A stretch of DNA of 64,000 bases from Plecoglossus altivelis. Taxonomy: Eukaryota > Chordata > Actinopteri > Osmeriformes > Plecoglossidae. The stretch covers positions 4,182,793 to 4,246,792 of the forward strand of contig BROE01000017.1 of NCBI GenBank assembly GCA_036571765.1, written 5' to 3'. The notes beneath the pieces were generated by a model. That model had not been told where the DNA came from and made no database searches. It saw only the letters and a program-made list of their open reading frames with translations. Positions 46,244 through 58,600 of the stretch are shown piece by piece. The translations under genes and the position numbers were made by a program. The number at the start of each line of letters is the position of its first letter. Within the stretch, counting starts at the first letter, position 1.

Positions 46244-49200
46244 CTACGGTGCTGAGGCTTGGGCCTCTGGTTTGCCACCGAGAGACCCCTCCCCTTCCTG
46301 GGAGCCAAAGCCAGTATCCTGTGAGCTGCTACTACCGGTCGGGGACGGGAACGTTTTCTCCGGCAAGGTCTTCCCCCCGGTTCTCCTGTTTCCCACGACC
46401 TCTGCCCTCTCGCTTACTTCATCCTCCGCTTTTTGACCGTTCAGCCACTTCTCCTCCATATTGATTCGACCTACTCGCCTTTCTTTCAGCTTGACCGCAT
46501 TGAACTTGCTTTCTTGCTCGTTGCCTTCCAACATCTTCCCATCCCCCTTGTTAACACTTTCACCTGGCTCGCTTCCCGCTCTCCCCCCTCGAACTGTCTC
46601 TACATCTCTAGCAGTCACGGTGTCCCGTATACCCTCGCCTTCCCCTCCCTCTTCCTCGCTCCCCTGGAAGACACGCGTCTTCTCCCTGGCCTCTCCCATG
46701 CTCACATCGCCACTGCCGCTCCCCCCCGCCGACCCGCCGTTCGCCCTCCCTTCCTCCATCTTCACCACGTCTACGTCCCCCCCCTGCTCGGCTCCTCGCT
46801 CCGTTTCCCGTTCGGCCTCCGTGTCTACGTTCCGGGCCTCCTGTTCTCCCTCGTCCTTCCCCTCTGCCTCTTTCTTGTTGGCCACCGTCACGCTCAGCGG
46901 CAGGTGCCTCTCCACCGGCTGCTCGTTGAAGCCCCTGAAGTTGTTCTTGGCCCCCAGGATGTACTTCCCCAGGATGGAGGAGCCCTCGTTCTCCGAGACG
47001 ACCCCCACCGACTGTCCCGAGTCCACCAGAGCTTTCTGGATGTTTTTCATCTCGCCGTGCAGCCTTCCCACCACCTTGTTGAGCTCTGTGATCCTGTTAC
47101 CCACGTCTGAGGAAGTGGGGACACCAAACATCACAACAGTGACACAGCAGAATTTTTTGTGTTTGACATGTAAAACACGTTCAGGAGGAAATTGCCAAAT
47201 GACGTCCGAGTTTTTAAAGCCCAACTTCCCCTCAGATTAACTTTAACCAAAAGACCGTCCCCTCCCACTAAACCCACAGAACCTTCTAGAGTGTTGTTTC
47301 GGGCATTGTACCTTTCCGCTTGGTTTCCTCGAACTCCCGACGAGCTGACTCGATGTAGCGTTGCACTAAAGCCCTGATCACCTGCTGCCGGTACGGTATC
47401 TTGTTTGCCTCTGGATCTTCCCCACCCACACCCTTCCCATCAGACTGAGAACAAGGACAAAACAGGGCCAGATGCTGCTGTTTACCAGAAAGCAACTACA
47501 GAGCAGCAGTTTGGCATTTCGCTTCAGCAGCAATGAAAAGAACACTTACTAGAGACATGATAGGGGGATATTCCTTTGCCGAGTTACAGTTACAACAGCA
47601 GCAAATTCGCCTGAAGATGCCCCTTGAGTACATAGAATAACCGGAAGTGTAATGTTAAACTGATCTTCTACGACCTGTCCTGTTTCATAGAAGAACTTTC
47701 TAGGTTGTTTACCACAGCAATGAAACCTACCGTATGAGGTAAAAGAATGCTTTTGGGGACGGAATGATGTTGAAGGGGACGGGCATGGTAAGGCCTTCGC
47801 GGAAGTAGCTGAGGTACAGCTTGGACCTGGCGAATTTCCACTCCACATCAGCGTCATCCTGGAGTGGGGAGATAAAGCCTAGGGGTGAGGCCTGGCGTGG
47901 GAGCGTCACGTTGGCCCCGCGAACCGTGAGCCCACGCCAGGCCTCACCTCGATCTTCTGGAAGGAGTTGGTGATCATGGCGATGAGCATGTTGAGCAGCA
48001 CGATCACGATGATGAGGGTGAAGATGCCGTAGAGGACCCTGCCTACGAACTCAGCCAACACGTAATCAGGCATGTCCACGTAGTCCTGGTTGGCCACCCC
48101 GAACATGGTCCAGAACAGGAAGTGGAACGTCTCGTTAAACCTGGAGGGGAGAGCTGCCTGCGTTCAGGAGTGCTAGAATGGGCGACGGGGAAGAGGATGG
48201 TGCTGAGACGGGGAAATAAATAGAGGTTCTGACCTTCCCAGATGAGGGGAGATGACGTAAGGGACGTAGATGTTGTTGATACCGCACAGAAAGGCTGTTC
48301 CGATGATCATCAATATGAACATGAACCTAGAGGGTGAGAACGCTCATTTGATCTGAGAACGAGCATAGGTGGGTCTGACATAGGTGGGTACAAAACCGCA
48401 GAGAACCAGCGATTCCAGTCATCGTGTTCACCCGCGTGTCTGACCTCATCATGTCGTCGATCATCTTCCCTATGGAGATCTGCATGGTTCCCAGGGACTC
48501 CTGGGCCGGCAGGATGTACGCCAGGCGGGTGAAGCTGAGCATGCTGGTCACCGCAAACAGCACCTCGGCGATGAGCTGAGGGTCTTCCTGATGCCAGTTG
48601 TCACGCACTACAGGACGGCGCCGTGGGGGGGGGGGGGGGGGGGACGTGGGACGTGGTTTCAGAACAATTTGCGTCAACCTCAAAGCTCTTAGTCAGATGA
48701 CGGCCCTGTTGCACTGTCGTGTATATACACCCCACTTACTATAGTTATATTCCTCCCATCTAGCAACTAGTGTCCACTTTTTCTCTTAGTTGTATTTTAT
48801 AATAGATTTTTTATTATATTTTCATCTACCTTCATTACGTTCCATACATGTTCTGTTTGCACTCTCCTGCCACAGTGAATTCTGTGCTTGTATATCTTGC
48901 ATAGCGAATAAAACAGATTCAGATTCTTACTAGTCTGAGTGAAGTAGACGCATTCCTCTGTGGCTTCTGGTGCTTGGCAGACTAGCAGGCCCTTTAGCAT
49001 GACCACGACACGCAGGGCGAAGGAGGCTAGATACATGCTGAGCACCATCATGTCCAGGCAGTTCCACCAGTCCAGGAAATAGCTGCGGAGGCCTTCAATC
49101 CACACTTCCTTACATTCGTACCAGAAAAAGCCTGCAGGAGACAGCGGAGGTGAAAGTGTATTTGTAGTTTTTTGTATCCCACCCAACCCGATGTAAAGTT

Positions 49201-51600
49201 AAAGATGAAACAATGCCACCTGCTATACATCTGGATGTCCGTCTGAATCTGAAGGACAAGTTAACAGCATAGCGTACGCGACTTCAAATCACGAACAAGG
49301 GAAAGCAGACCCACCGACGACCCATACCATGTGGAAGGAGGTATGCAACATGTTCTGCTCTCGCGAGGCGAAGCTTTCGCGAGACATCTCCATAATGATG
49401 GACTCCCCGAGCAAGGTGATGAGGAACCACATGTAAGAGGCCGAGTGAAGCAAGAACTTAATCACCGGAATCTTCAGGGTCTTACCCACCTGGGAGGCAC
49501 AAACCGTGTGAGACGGAAACGGCGTTTAGAAACCGGGGAATCGCACCTGGGATCTCGCAGGACAAGCGTTGCGGTGGTGTCGGCTGAGTGAGTGGAATGC
49601 GAAAGGTAAAGGGGGAATGTGCGGCGGAGCGGGAAAGGGTGTCGAACGTTCTTTTGGACCGTGTGACCTTTGACTTGGGCGCGAGCCAGTAGATGAGGCA
49701 GAGGAAGGGCATGGTGAAGAAGATGCCCAAAGACACCAGCAGCTTCCAGGCTGTTTTGCTGCCTCGCCACCCTGACAGGTTCCCGCACCAGATGGATGAC
49801 AACACCTGTTGGCAAATGGGGTGGGCCACAAACTACACACACACACACACACAGAGTGAGTGAGCGAGAGTGAGAAAGAGAGGGAGAGTAAGTGAGAGAG
49901 AGAGAGGGAGAGAGAGAGAGTGAGTGAGTGAGAGTGAGTGAGAGGGAGAGAGAGTGAGTGAGAGAGTGAGTGAGAGGGAGAGAGAGTGAGTGAGAGAGAC
50001 AGAGAGGGCTGGTCATCGTTTTGTACCCAAGGCACTCAAAGACACATTCAAAGGACACGGCACCTGTTTCTGGTTGAAGTTGACAGCGAGCCGGAGGCGA
50101 GACAGGTTGGGGATCCCTTCTTCGAAAGCCTGCTGGTCCAGAGCGTCCTGGCTCTCGTCTCCGCAGCTGTTCAGGATGGTGGTGACCTCGCTCTGATTCC
50201 GGCACATTCCCAGCAGCTCCACCGCAAACTCCTGACACAGCTCCTCCAGGCCCAGATACTGAGGCTGAGGAGAGAGAACGCGGTCAAGCTCCGGGCTCCG
50301 GCCGCACGCACTCACGTGCGGCGAGAGAGACGGAACGCTGCGCTCTACCTTCCGCCGGGTCTGACCTTGAACTCGGGCTCCTTCTTGGAGAGCTTGCGAA
50401 GCTCCTTGCTGAGGCTGAAGGCGTTGAGCATGGCGTCTTCGGAGGTGATGGACAGGTAGGCGCGGCTGGCGATGCCGCGGTAGGTGTTGATGCGGGACAG
50501 GGAGAACTTGAGGAGGTCGTACTGGCGGCCGTTGCGGCACTCCAGGCAGGTGCAGGAGATCTTGTGGGGCCACGGGATGACGTGACCTTTCTGGGTGAGC
50601 ATGGTGACTATCTCGTACATGTCCTTCTGGCAGGCCAGGGTCAGAGGGGTCACCCCCGGGGCAAACTGGGAGTCGTCGATGGAGTGGTCGAAAATGGCCA
50701 GGGAAAAGGAGCGCACGTCCATCTTGTTGCCCTTCTCTTGGTCCAGTCGGTCCAGCAGTCGCTTCACCACGCGGGGCTGGTTGGTGTCCACGGCGACCAG
50801 CAGCGCCTCGTGGATCTGCCGGAAGTCGAACTTGACGCCCTGGAGGAGGGCGTCCATGGCGTCTTCGTTCCCCAGGCGGATGGAGAGGTTGAGGGCTTCC
50901 CTCCACAGACGGTCCTCTGAATCATCCAGCTGGCGGATGATGCCGTCGCCCGTCTTCAGCAGACTGGACACCATCAAGATGTTCCCTTCTTGAATGGCGC
51001 CGATGAGCTCCGGAGGGAAGCGCATCTTCTTGTTGACGATCTCGCGCCATTGCTCCGGCTAAAAACCGTAGGGAAGTAAAACGGCAGCTACTGTGTACGG
51101 TCGATTTGTTTTATTTTAACCGATGCCAAGACTCAAACAAAACCCCCTTATTTTAAAGATTGAATACAGCTTTGAAATCAAATAGATATATGATTTATGA
51201 ATCATAGTTTAACAACTTGCATCTTTTTTTTTTAAAGTTCCATTTGTGTGGCCCCTTTGTGTGCCAATTACAAGGAAGATTCATTCAGATTTCACCATTT
51301 TCCTTCAAAGGGCCCAAAAAACCTTGAGGCCGCAAGCTCTGCAGAAGTCCGAACATTGGGCCTTTTGTCGACAAGACAACCGATACACTCTAAAGACCCC
51401 AATGTTGTTACAATGAATAAGCCTTTGACACAGCAGGATTTGAACTTACAAGTACAGCCACTTTGGAATATCAGATGATAAACTCTACTACCATCAAGTA
51501 AAACTTTTGTTTCAGCTGAACGTTTTCAAGGACTACGGTAACATGTTTAATATTTCTCTACAACAAATATTCAGAAAGATCTTACCGTGAGGTTTTCCAT
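46244..51600 (-). CDS. trpc2: TRPC2 cation channel, 13 exons, 1027 aa
   Basis: A diacylglycerol-gated Ca2+-permeable channel, used for pheromone signalling in vomeronasal or microvillous olfactory neurons of mammals and fish; it is a pseudogene in humans. Exons (high to low) are 51600-51586, 51058-50366, 50264-50064, 49832-49668, 49489-49315, 49131-48931, 48607-48445, 48326-48234, 48140-47948, 47858-47731, 47610-47550, 47444-47312 and 47106-46244. The short first exon encodes MENLT and joins PEQWREIVNKK in phase. The ankyrin region spans residues about 15-235. Then come LCQEFAVELLGMCRNQSEVT, the membrane segments (about 300-630), a pore region FNETFHFLFWTMFG and the TRP box EWKFARSKLYLSYFREGL. 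Exon 13 has a short coiled coil (NRITELNKVVGRLHGEMKNI) and a long acidic Glu/Gly-rich tail. In mouse, XRCC1-domain exons upstream can be spliced onto TRPC2 (XNTRPC), and xndc1 lies just upstream here too. The intron after exon 9 contains a perfect hairpin. Confidence 0.93.
47884..47948 (-). repeat. 18-bp perfect inverted repeat enclosing a trpc2 splice donor
   Basis: 47884-47901 is the exact reverse complement of 47931-47948, with a 29-base loop. On the gene strand the 5' arm starts at the last base of exon 9 and includes the donor (GAG then GTGAGGCCTGGCGTGGG). The whole intron is only 89 nt (47859-47947), so the stem occupies most of it. Confidence 0.9.
49835..50000. repeat. (CA)n and GAGAGTGA-rich repeat in trpc2 intron 3
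   Basis: A CA run starts one base from the exon 4 acceptor (on the gene strand a (TG)n tract ending in TAG), followed by about 140 bases of GAGTGAGTGAGAGAGA repeats. Confidence 0.9.
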
Positions 51601-52374
51601 ATGTTCTAGGGTCAAAGCAGCACCGCTACCAATAACAGATAACAGAGTAGGTGTCCTTAAATCAGACGGCGAACTCCCATTCTATCTGGCAGTCCGACTA
51701 TTTGAACGTTTGCGGATCAATGAGGGTAGCAGAAGGAAAAAGCTGCTTTTGGAAATAGCCTCAGTGCGCTAAAAACGGAGCCAACACAGCAGTCATGTGC
51801 TCTCAACTGACTGTAAGGGATCAAATTGCTCCTCGCAAACCAAATAACACATCGTTGAACCCCATAGGACAGGACCAATTAAAAAAAACAAGATGGTTTC
51901 TGAGCGTCTCACGCCTGGTTAGACACAAGCGAAGGTTGTGCCCCTCCCTGCACCAGGCCGAGCAACAACCTCCTTCTTTAAGACTGTGTCGTTGAGCTAA
52001 AGAGACAACTGGTAACAGGTAGCAGCCATGACTATTTCCTTGGGGAACAAAATGAAGGATGGAGGCTCTCAATGGAACACAAGGTAACAGTCAACATCAA
52101 TTAACATTTGATTAGAAATGGTTTCGTTGTCATCCTATTTTAACACGCAGTGGTACACACATGCTATTTAAGCGTGCCAATACAGAAGGTGTCAAATGAG
52201 TGTGTGACATTAACCCGTCGACGTGTACATCGTAAACATACGAGCACACACTAGGTTTTCTTAACAAGCTTCATGAGAAAACATCCACATAAAAGGTGTC
52301 CGTTACGAAATAGATTTCGTATCAAAAGAGCAACTGAGTATTTCATAAAAGACATGCAGCTGAAAAATATGGCT
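51601..52374. other. Spacer between xndc1 stop and trpc2 first exon
   Basis: No additional exon is clear. This should hold the trpc2 promoter and the xndc1 3' UTR. Any fused xndc1-trpc2 transcript would cross it. Confidence 0.5.
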
Positions 52375-55230
52375 TCAGTCGACCCAAACGAAGGAGCCCG
52401 GTTCTCCACAGGTGCTGGCATGCAGCTGGATGCGAGAGGCTGGGAATCTGAAGGCGCAGAGAGGGCATGGAAACGCTTCCTCCTCCGGGCTGGAGGGAGG
52501 GTCAGGGGACAGGGGGACTGCCTCTGGCCCCTGGCAGGAAGAGGCATGGAGAGGCAGGTATTCGGCCGTGAAAATCTCTGCGGTGGAGAGAACGACGGAA
52601 AAAAGAACATCTGTTATTGAACTGCGGACCGATCGTGTCGTCAAACAGGTGGACGTGTTTTCAGACGTGGATTGGGCGAACGCCTACCTCCGCACAGAGG
52701 GCAAGTGGTCTCCATGACTGTAGGAGGAGAGAGGGGAGAGGGGGGCGTGTCTGTAGACACTGGTGAGGGAGACCTCCTGCTGGCAGGCTTCCTCTGTTTG
52801 TGACAGGCAGTTTCACTCAGCTGTTCCTGTCTACAGAGACATCGGAGAACCGCTTAGAAAACAAAACGCAGCGTATGTATTAAGAAGAGCAGACAGGTAT
52901 AGGGGCATACAAGCTATAAACCCTATCGTTTCTGACCGCATTCATGTTACGCAATTTAGTCTGTTCGATGGACGTTCCACTGCAGAACTCTTGACCTATC
53001 ACGTACCTTGATTTGAAAGGGTTTTTTCTTTTTGGTTGTCTGAGATGTTTATTGTCCGTAGGGCAGAGAGCTGAGATTAAACAGGCCTTTGAAGCTGAAA
53101 GGCATTAATGAAGCACTAAGCACGTGTGTGTATTGACCGCTAAAAACACATTGACACGTGGATGATTGAGATCGATTGATCAAACAAGTAAATGCACACC
53201 TGAGTGCGGGTGTACGTCACTGGTCAGCACATCTTCTTTAGTGGAAGCTGTAGATGCGCCAGCCTTAGCAGAGGGGTTGGGAGGACTAGAGGGTGCGTTT
53301 GATAAAGACTTCGGTGCAGGGTGGCGGGCGGCCGCTGAAAGTACCATGCGTGCCGTCCGACTCAAACCGACGGAAGCCACGCGAATGTCCTTGCTGGAAA
53401 TAAACCAATCTTATGTTACACATGATATCTAATACATCTTATCTATTATAGCTTGTCTGATATCACGTTATACATGATATGTAATCTATCCAACATTGGA
53501 CCAAGTCTGTTGTGTATCTCAGTTTAGCTTGTCAAAAGAAACAGTAGTAGGACCTGTGACCTGTCTTACCAAGTCTTTCCCTGAAAGAAAGCTCTCTGGA
53601 CCGCTGGGCTGGAGAGCCACTCCCCCACACCGGCTGAGTCTCTTCCCAGTGACGTCTGAGTTGACAAACACACTGACAACGTGAATCTCTGAAGCTAAAT
53701 TAGAACTCCCCTATTCCGTTACTATAACATTCCAGTCAACCAACCAACTTCAAATATTTACCTTCCACCATATTTAACTGAAGCACCGTAGCCAACTGCC
53801 ACTACCGCGACTGCCCTCTACTCCCCCCNNNNNNNNNNNNNNNNNNNNNNNNNNNNNNNNNNNNNNNNNNNNNNNNNNNNNNNNNNNNNNNNNNNNNNNN
53901 NNNNNNNNNNNNNNNNNNNNNNNNNNNNNNNNNNNNNNNNNNNNNNNNNNNNNNNNNNNNNNNNNNNNNNNNNNNNNNNNNNNNNNNNNNNNNNNNNNNN
54001 AGAGAGAATAGTAGGGACTGTACTGTCTTACCAAGTCTTTTCCTGAAAGAAAGCTCTCTGGACGCTGGGGCTGGAGAGCCACTCCCCACACCGGCTGAGT
54101 CCTTCCCAGTGACGTCTGAGTTGACAACACACTGCAAACGTGAATCTCTGAAGCTAAATTAGAACTCCCTATTCCGTTACTATAACATTCCAGTCAACCA
54201 ACCAACTTCAAATATTTACCTTCCACATATTTAACTGAAGCACCGTAGCCAACTGCCACTACGCGACTGCCTCTACTCCCCCCCCCCCCCCCCAGGTCTC
54301 TAAGCTAACCTGCTGAGCGGGAACACGATCGTTCTCCTCCTGGGGACTTTGGATACGGAGAAAGGACAGGCCAAACTGGGCACGTCGGTTGAAGGGCTGA
54401 GAGCATGTGACTCGCACCCGGTCCCAACTGTCCTCAGCACCCTCTGACAAGAAGTCACCTGAGAGAAAGACCAGTACGTTGCTGCACATACGGTGTATCT
54501 AAGTATAATGCACTCGTGAGAGAGACTGCAAGCCATTGCTTTTAACCAATTGTGTGTGACAATATCCCGTGCATGAGCTATAAAACGATGTCGTCGGTTC
54601 AGTATCTAATGTGCACCTTTCTTGAACATTCGCACTCCCGTCCTGAATGTGCCCTGCCGTGATTCTGTAGGGCTCATTAAGGTTGTTGTTGGTAAGAACG
54701 TGGTGTATGGATGGTCTAGCGGCCAAGACGAGCGACCCACATCAATCTGGATGAACGCGGATCCACAGTTACCTTAAAAGACACAAAGCAGTTGTAGTAG
54801 CGCAATAACGTCATTTTTATATTTCACATCACTGATGTTCATTCTAGATTTCGTAAAACTGCAAAAAAAGCACATTATTTGAAGACTTACCCACATCGAT
54901 ATACTCAATGCAAGTGGTGCGCTCCAATTGCAACTCTGCTTTAAGGACCCCACTGTGGTCGTGGGGGTTACAAAGCCACGATCGAGTGTCTGCATGCTCA
55001 CCAAACAGGTTGTCAACTGTACATTTGGGGTCCTACAACGAAAAGAAAATGGTAATGGTCTGAAACTTCTAATCAAGAGTGCTAGATTAGACTAATAGCG
55101 GACCCTTCAAAACTCCCAAGCAAGTGTCATTTAAAGGCTATGCAATAACAACGGGCTGGATGCACACTCATAACAATTTGTTTACCTGTGAAGTGAAAGA
55201 AACGACGTGCTTTATTTTGACCGGAGCCAT
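52375..55230 (-). CDS. xndc1: XNDC1: XRCC1 N-terminal domain plus two UBZ4-like zinc fingers, 8 exons, 334 aa
   Basis: An XRCC1-NTD family protein related to the upstream half of mouse XNTRPC. A link to DNA repair is suggested only by the domain. Exons are 55230-55186, 55032-54891, 54772-54617, 54458-54310, 53655-53570, 53393-53200, 52717-52688 and 52577-52375; the total is 1005 bp, in frame. Residues 1-165 form the XRCC1-like domain: VKIKHVVSFTSQ, CGSAFIQIDVG, LMSPTESRQG, VRMFKKGDF, SWDRVRVTCSQPF and FGLSFLRIQSP. A linker follows (GEWLSSPAVQRAFF, then LSRTARMVLSAAARH). Two Cys2-His-Cys fingers come next. The first, CPLCGEIF to LPLHASSC, is split by the 30-bp exon 7. The second, CPLCAFRF to IQLHASTC, is in exon 8. 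Mouse TRPC2/XNTRPC, as I recall it, has one such finger. Exon 5 is duplicated beside the assembly gap; the left copy keeps the frame. Confidence 0.85.
53829..54000. other. Assembly gap (172 N)
   Basis: A run of N inside xndc1 intron 4. It begins directly after a C homopolymer. The flanks are copies of each other, so the true gap size is probably zero or negative. Confidence 0.98.
54001..54295. repeat. Second, error-bearing copy of xndc1 exon 5 and flank
   Basis: This stretch repeats 53530-53828 almost base for base, with scattered one-base indels mainly in homopolymers. The exon copy (54032-54115) is 84 bp instead of 86 and loses the frame. It ends in a C-run of about 15 that matches the truncated C-run where the left copy stops. 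Most likely an assembly artefact, not a pseudo-exon. Confidence 0.85.
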
Positions 55231-55672
55231 GTCTTCATACTTACATAGAATAATCTATTTGTACCCCTCGATAACATGCCTACTTCCTAGTTGTGTTTGA
55301 TTTTACCCGCCAAGTCCCACACAAATTGCATGTTAATCTGTAGGTACGCTCGATATGTGTTTTAGGTCCCTTCGCTCGGTTGACGGCTGCATTTAAATAT
55401 GTATGTATTGCCAATGCTAATAAATTAAGTGCAACTGTGCCGTACTTTCGAGGTTCGCTATTGGGTTTACGACACGAGCATCATTCGGCTAATGCTTTGG
55501 TGGAGAAATCAAAACTCATAAGTGTCTACTGGATAAACAAACGGCTATTGCCGGACACCAAAACGAGCATACCTTTTACTACATGTTGACATTAGGAACA
55601 AGAACTCTCTTGGAGCGTTTTGATTGGAACACACTCCTTCAACCCGGAATAAGCACTCCCTTCTCCCCGAAG
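55231..55672. promoter_or_regulatory. Head-to-head promoter region of xndc1 and rnf121
   Basis: Only 442 bases separate the two opposite start codons (55230 on minus, 55673 on plus). This is the size range of vertebrate bidirectional promoters. No TATA box is evident. Confidence 0.55.
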
Positions 55673-58600
55673 ATGGCCGGGGTGTTTGAGGTGGAGGTTG
55701 ATGGTGTAGAACACGATCATGGACTGGGACATCACGATGAAGCAAATCAGGTTAGGATGTCACAGTCCCAAATGTTGACGCCCTAAAGATGGTTGTCGTA
55801 AGAAAGGGGATGCCTCCACGATACTGCAAGCATGAATTAAATACCATTTTCTTGCCGGCTAGCTTGCTAGCTAAGCTAGGCTATAGATAGCTAACTAGTA
55901 CATGTCATCACCATCACAGGCGGAAGGGGGTAGCTTAGCTACTAAGCTTGCAACCATTGACTTGCTATCCACATTTCTGGATTATGAGTGGTTTTTGGTT
56001 ATGAAGTGCAGTTTGAATTGGCAAACACAAGAATGCTGTTATGCAGCTACTAGCTTGTCATCTAGCTATATTGCAATCCATACGTTATAGCCAGCATGCA
56101 AGCATAGGACACTAAACAGGTGTATTTAGCTCATTAAACTGGACACCTGCTTAACGTCAGATTTTCATTCACGTCGGTTCGCATTTAATTGCTAACTTTT
56201 AATATGGAATCAATTGTTAGAATAGTTTAAGGTACGCTGCCATATCTGACGTGATTTGGCAGAAGAGTCAAAGGCCATATTTCATAATCAAAAGCTGCGT
56301 TATGATACAAAGGGCAAATGTCTCACGTGCGGTCTCCAGTCACTAACACGCTCGCGTAGCTCCTTGTCTCGTGAATACAAACTCAGATGTTGGCACCCTT
56401 GATAATGATTGACTGTTTTCTCCATGACAGATTGACCTGTCCCATCTTTCACCAGAAGAGAAGTGGAGGTTAGTGATACAATTCAATCACATGCGATTCC
56501 ATTTGGATCGAACCAGTACCTCTGCTATGATCTCAAGTGGTTCTCAGAGACTTGCTAACCCTCTGATGTTCGTATCTACAGGGTGGAGCATGCCAGAATG
56601 CATGCCAAACACAAGGGGCACGAGGCCATGCATGCAGAGATGGTACTGATTCTGATCGTCACCCTGGTCGTCGCCCAGCTTGTCCTTGTCCAATGGAAAC
56701 AGAGGCATCCCAAGTCATACAACGTAAGACCCTCCCCCACCTCCATGATACCCAAGCAGACATGCAGTCGTCCGTCCTCCGGATGTTGTCTGAGTCGCAT
56801 CCTCACACACCTTTGCCTCACGTTTGCCTTCCTAGCTGGTGACCCTGTTCCAGATGTGGGTGGTCCCCCTCTACTTCACCACCAAACTTCATTGGTGGAG
56901 GTTCCTGGTCACATGGTTCGTCTTCTCCGTGGTCACAGCCTTCGTCTCCTTCCGTGCCACGCGCAAGCCCCTGGACTGCACCACGCCCAGGTAAGAGCCC
57001 GTCGTCGTTCTCGGGGCGCACGTGAGTTTTGCCTCACCTGTTGCTGAACAGAAGTCGCATCAAAACGTGCAATCAAACGTGCTAATACTCGGCACGTCGC
57101 ATTCTCCGTTACTGCGCAAACGCACTCATCTCCCTGACTTGACCTCATACTAGTAGCGTACGGACATCACGTGTCCCGTCTGCATTGTGGACACGTGCAC
57201 CCTGACGATCCCCCTTGAAGCTGAAAACGACCATGCGCTTGTCCTCACGCTCGCAGGCTTGTCTATAAGTGGTTCCTCCTCCTGTACAAGATCAGCTACG
57301 CCACCGGGATAGTGGGCTACACGGTCGTCATGTTTACACTTTTTGGCCTCAACCTGATATTTAGGTAAGACCTGCTCCATTCAAGCTTGTTGGAGTGTGT
57401 TGTTTGAGAGCTGCTGACCGATTCATGCTGATCTGTCTTCCGCCCCCCCTTTCCCCTGTCCCCCTCCAGAATAAAGCCGGAAGATGCCATGGACTTTGGT
57501 GTTTCTTTACTGTTCTACGGTCTGTACTACGGAGTACTGGGCAGGGACTTTGCCGAAATGTGTGCAGACTTCATGGCCTCCACAGTTGGCGTGAGTATCA
57601 GAACGTGTCGTTCACCTCAGCTTGTCCGCGACAGCTTCTTCGTGAGCCAGCGTGTCGTCAAGCGTAACCGTGCGGTTTGCTTGTTTTTTTCCCCCCTTGT
57701 GTCCGTGTTCAGTACTACAGCGCGTCTGGCATGCCCACCAAACATCTCTCCGACAGCATCTGTGCTGTGTGTGGCCAGCCGATCCTCGTCGATGTCAGCG
57801 AGGAGGGGATTATCGAGAACACCTACAGACTGTCTTGCAACCATGTGTATCCTTTTATGGAGAGAGAAATGCACAGGATCCAAGGCCAAAATAAGAATTC
57901 TCTGTCGGTTACCATGGTGACTTGCAGTGCTTGTCACATAACTTCCTGTTTCTATGTATATTTTCAAAACCAACCACGTCATCACGGAGGTTTGACGTAG
58001 TGAACGCTTTGTGGGGGTAAAGTGTCATTTTTTTCATGTGGTGACAACAGAATGGAATTGCATATATATTATATAAACTTTTATTACAGGCTCTAGACCC
58101 AACAAGACAAACAACATAACTAAAGGAATAGATACACAACACATAAAAACATATTTAGATTCATGAGAGTCTTAATAGGCACACATACCAATGTTTCCAC
58201 AAATATGATTGATATCTAACCGAACTGCACCTAGGGCTTGTGAGTATGTTATCAATTTTGAGACTCATCAAGTCGGGACATGAACTTAAACATTAGGTTC
58301 CTCAAGAGAGCCTGTAAAGTCAGATATTGTCTTTATAGTCTTTTTTTTGGGGGGGGGGTTGAGGTTGCTTATACAATATAAACTATCCACCATTGGCTTC
58401 TTGTTTAGTTTTGGGCCTTAATTCCCTTCCCTCAGATTTCATGAGTTCTGCATACGAGGCTGGTGCATCGTGGGAAAGAAGCAGACCTGTCCGTACTGCA
58501 AGGAGAAAGTGGACCTGAAGAGGATGTTCAGTAATCCGTATCCTTTCCTGGGCTACTCTCACATCCCCACAAACCTGCTGCCTTCCAGTCACCGCGTCCT

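Noticed and set aside
46433..47240. Plus-strand frames of 225 and 259 codons opposite the trpc2 last exon
   Set aside because: Antisense shadows of a biased Glu/Gly-rich coding exon; no splice or start context.
54032..54115. A second xndc1 exon 5 as a real duplicated exon
   Set aside because: It differs only by indels that destroy the frame, and the flanking introns are duplicated as well, which fits assembly error better.
53774..54137. Frames running through the N block
   Set aside because: They cross an assembly gap and a duplicated flank.
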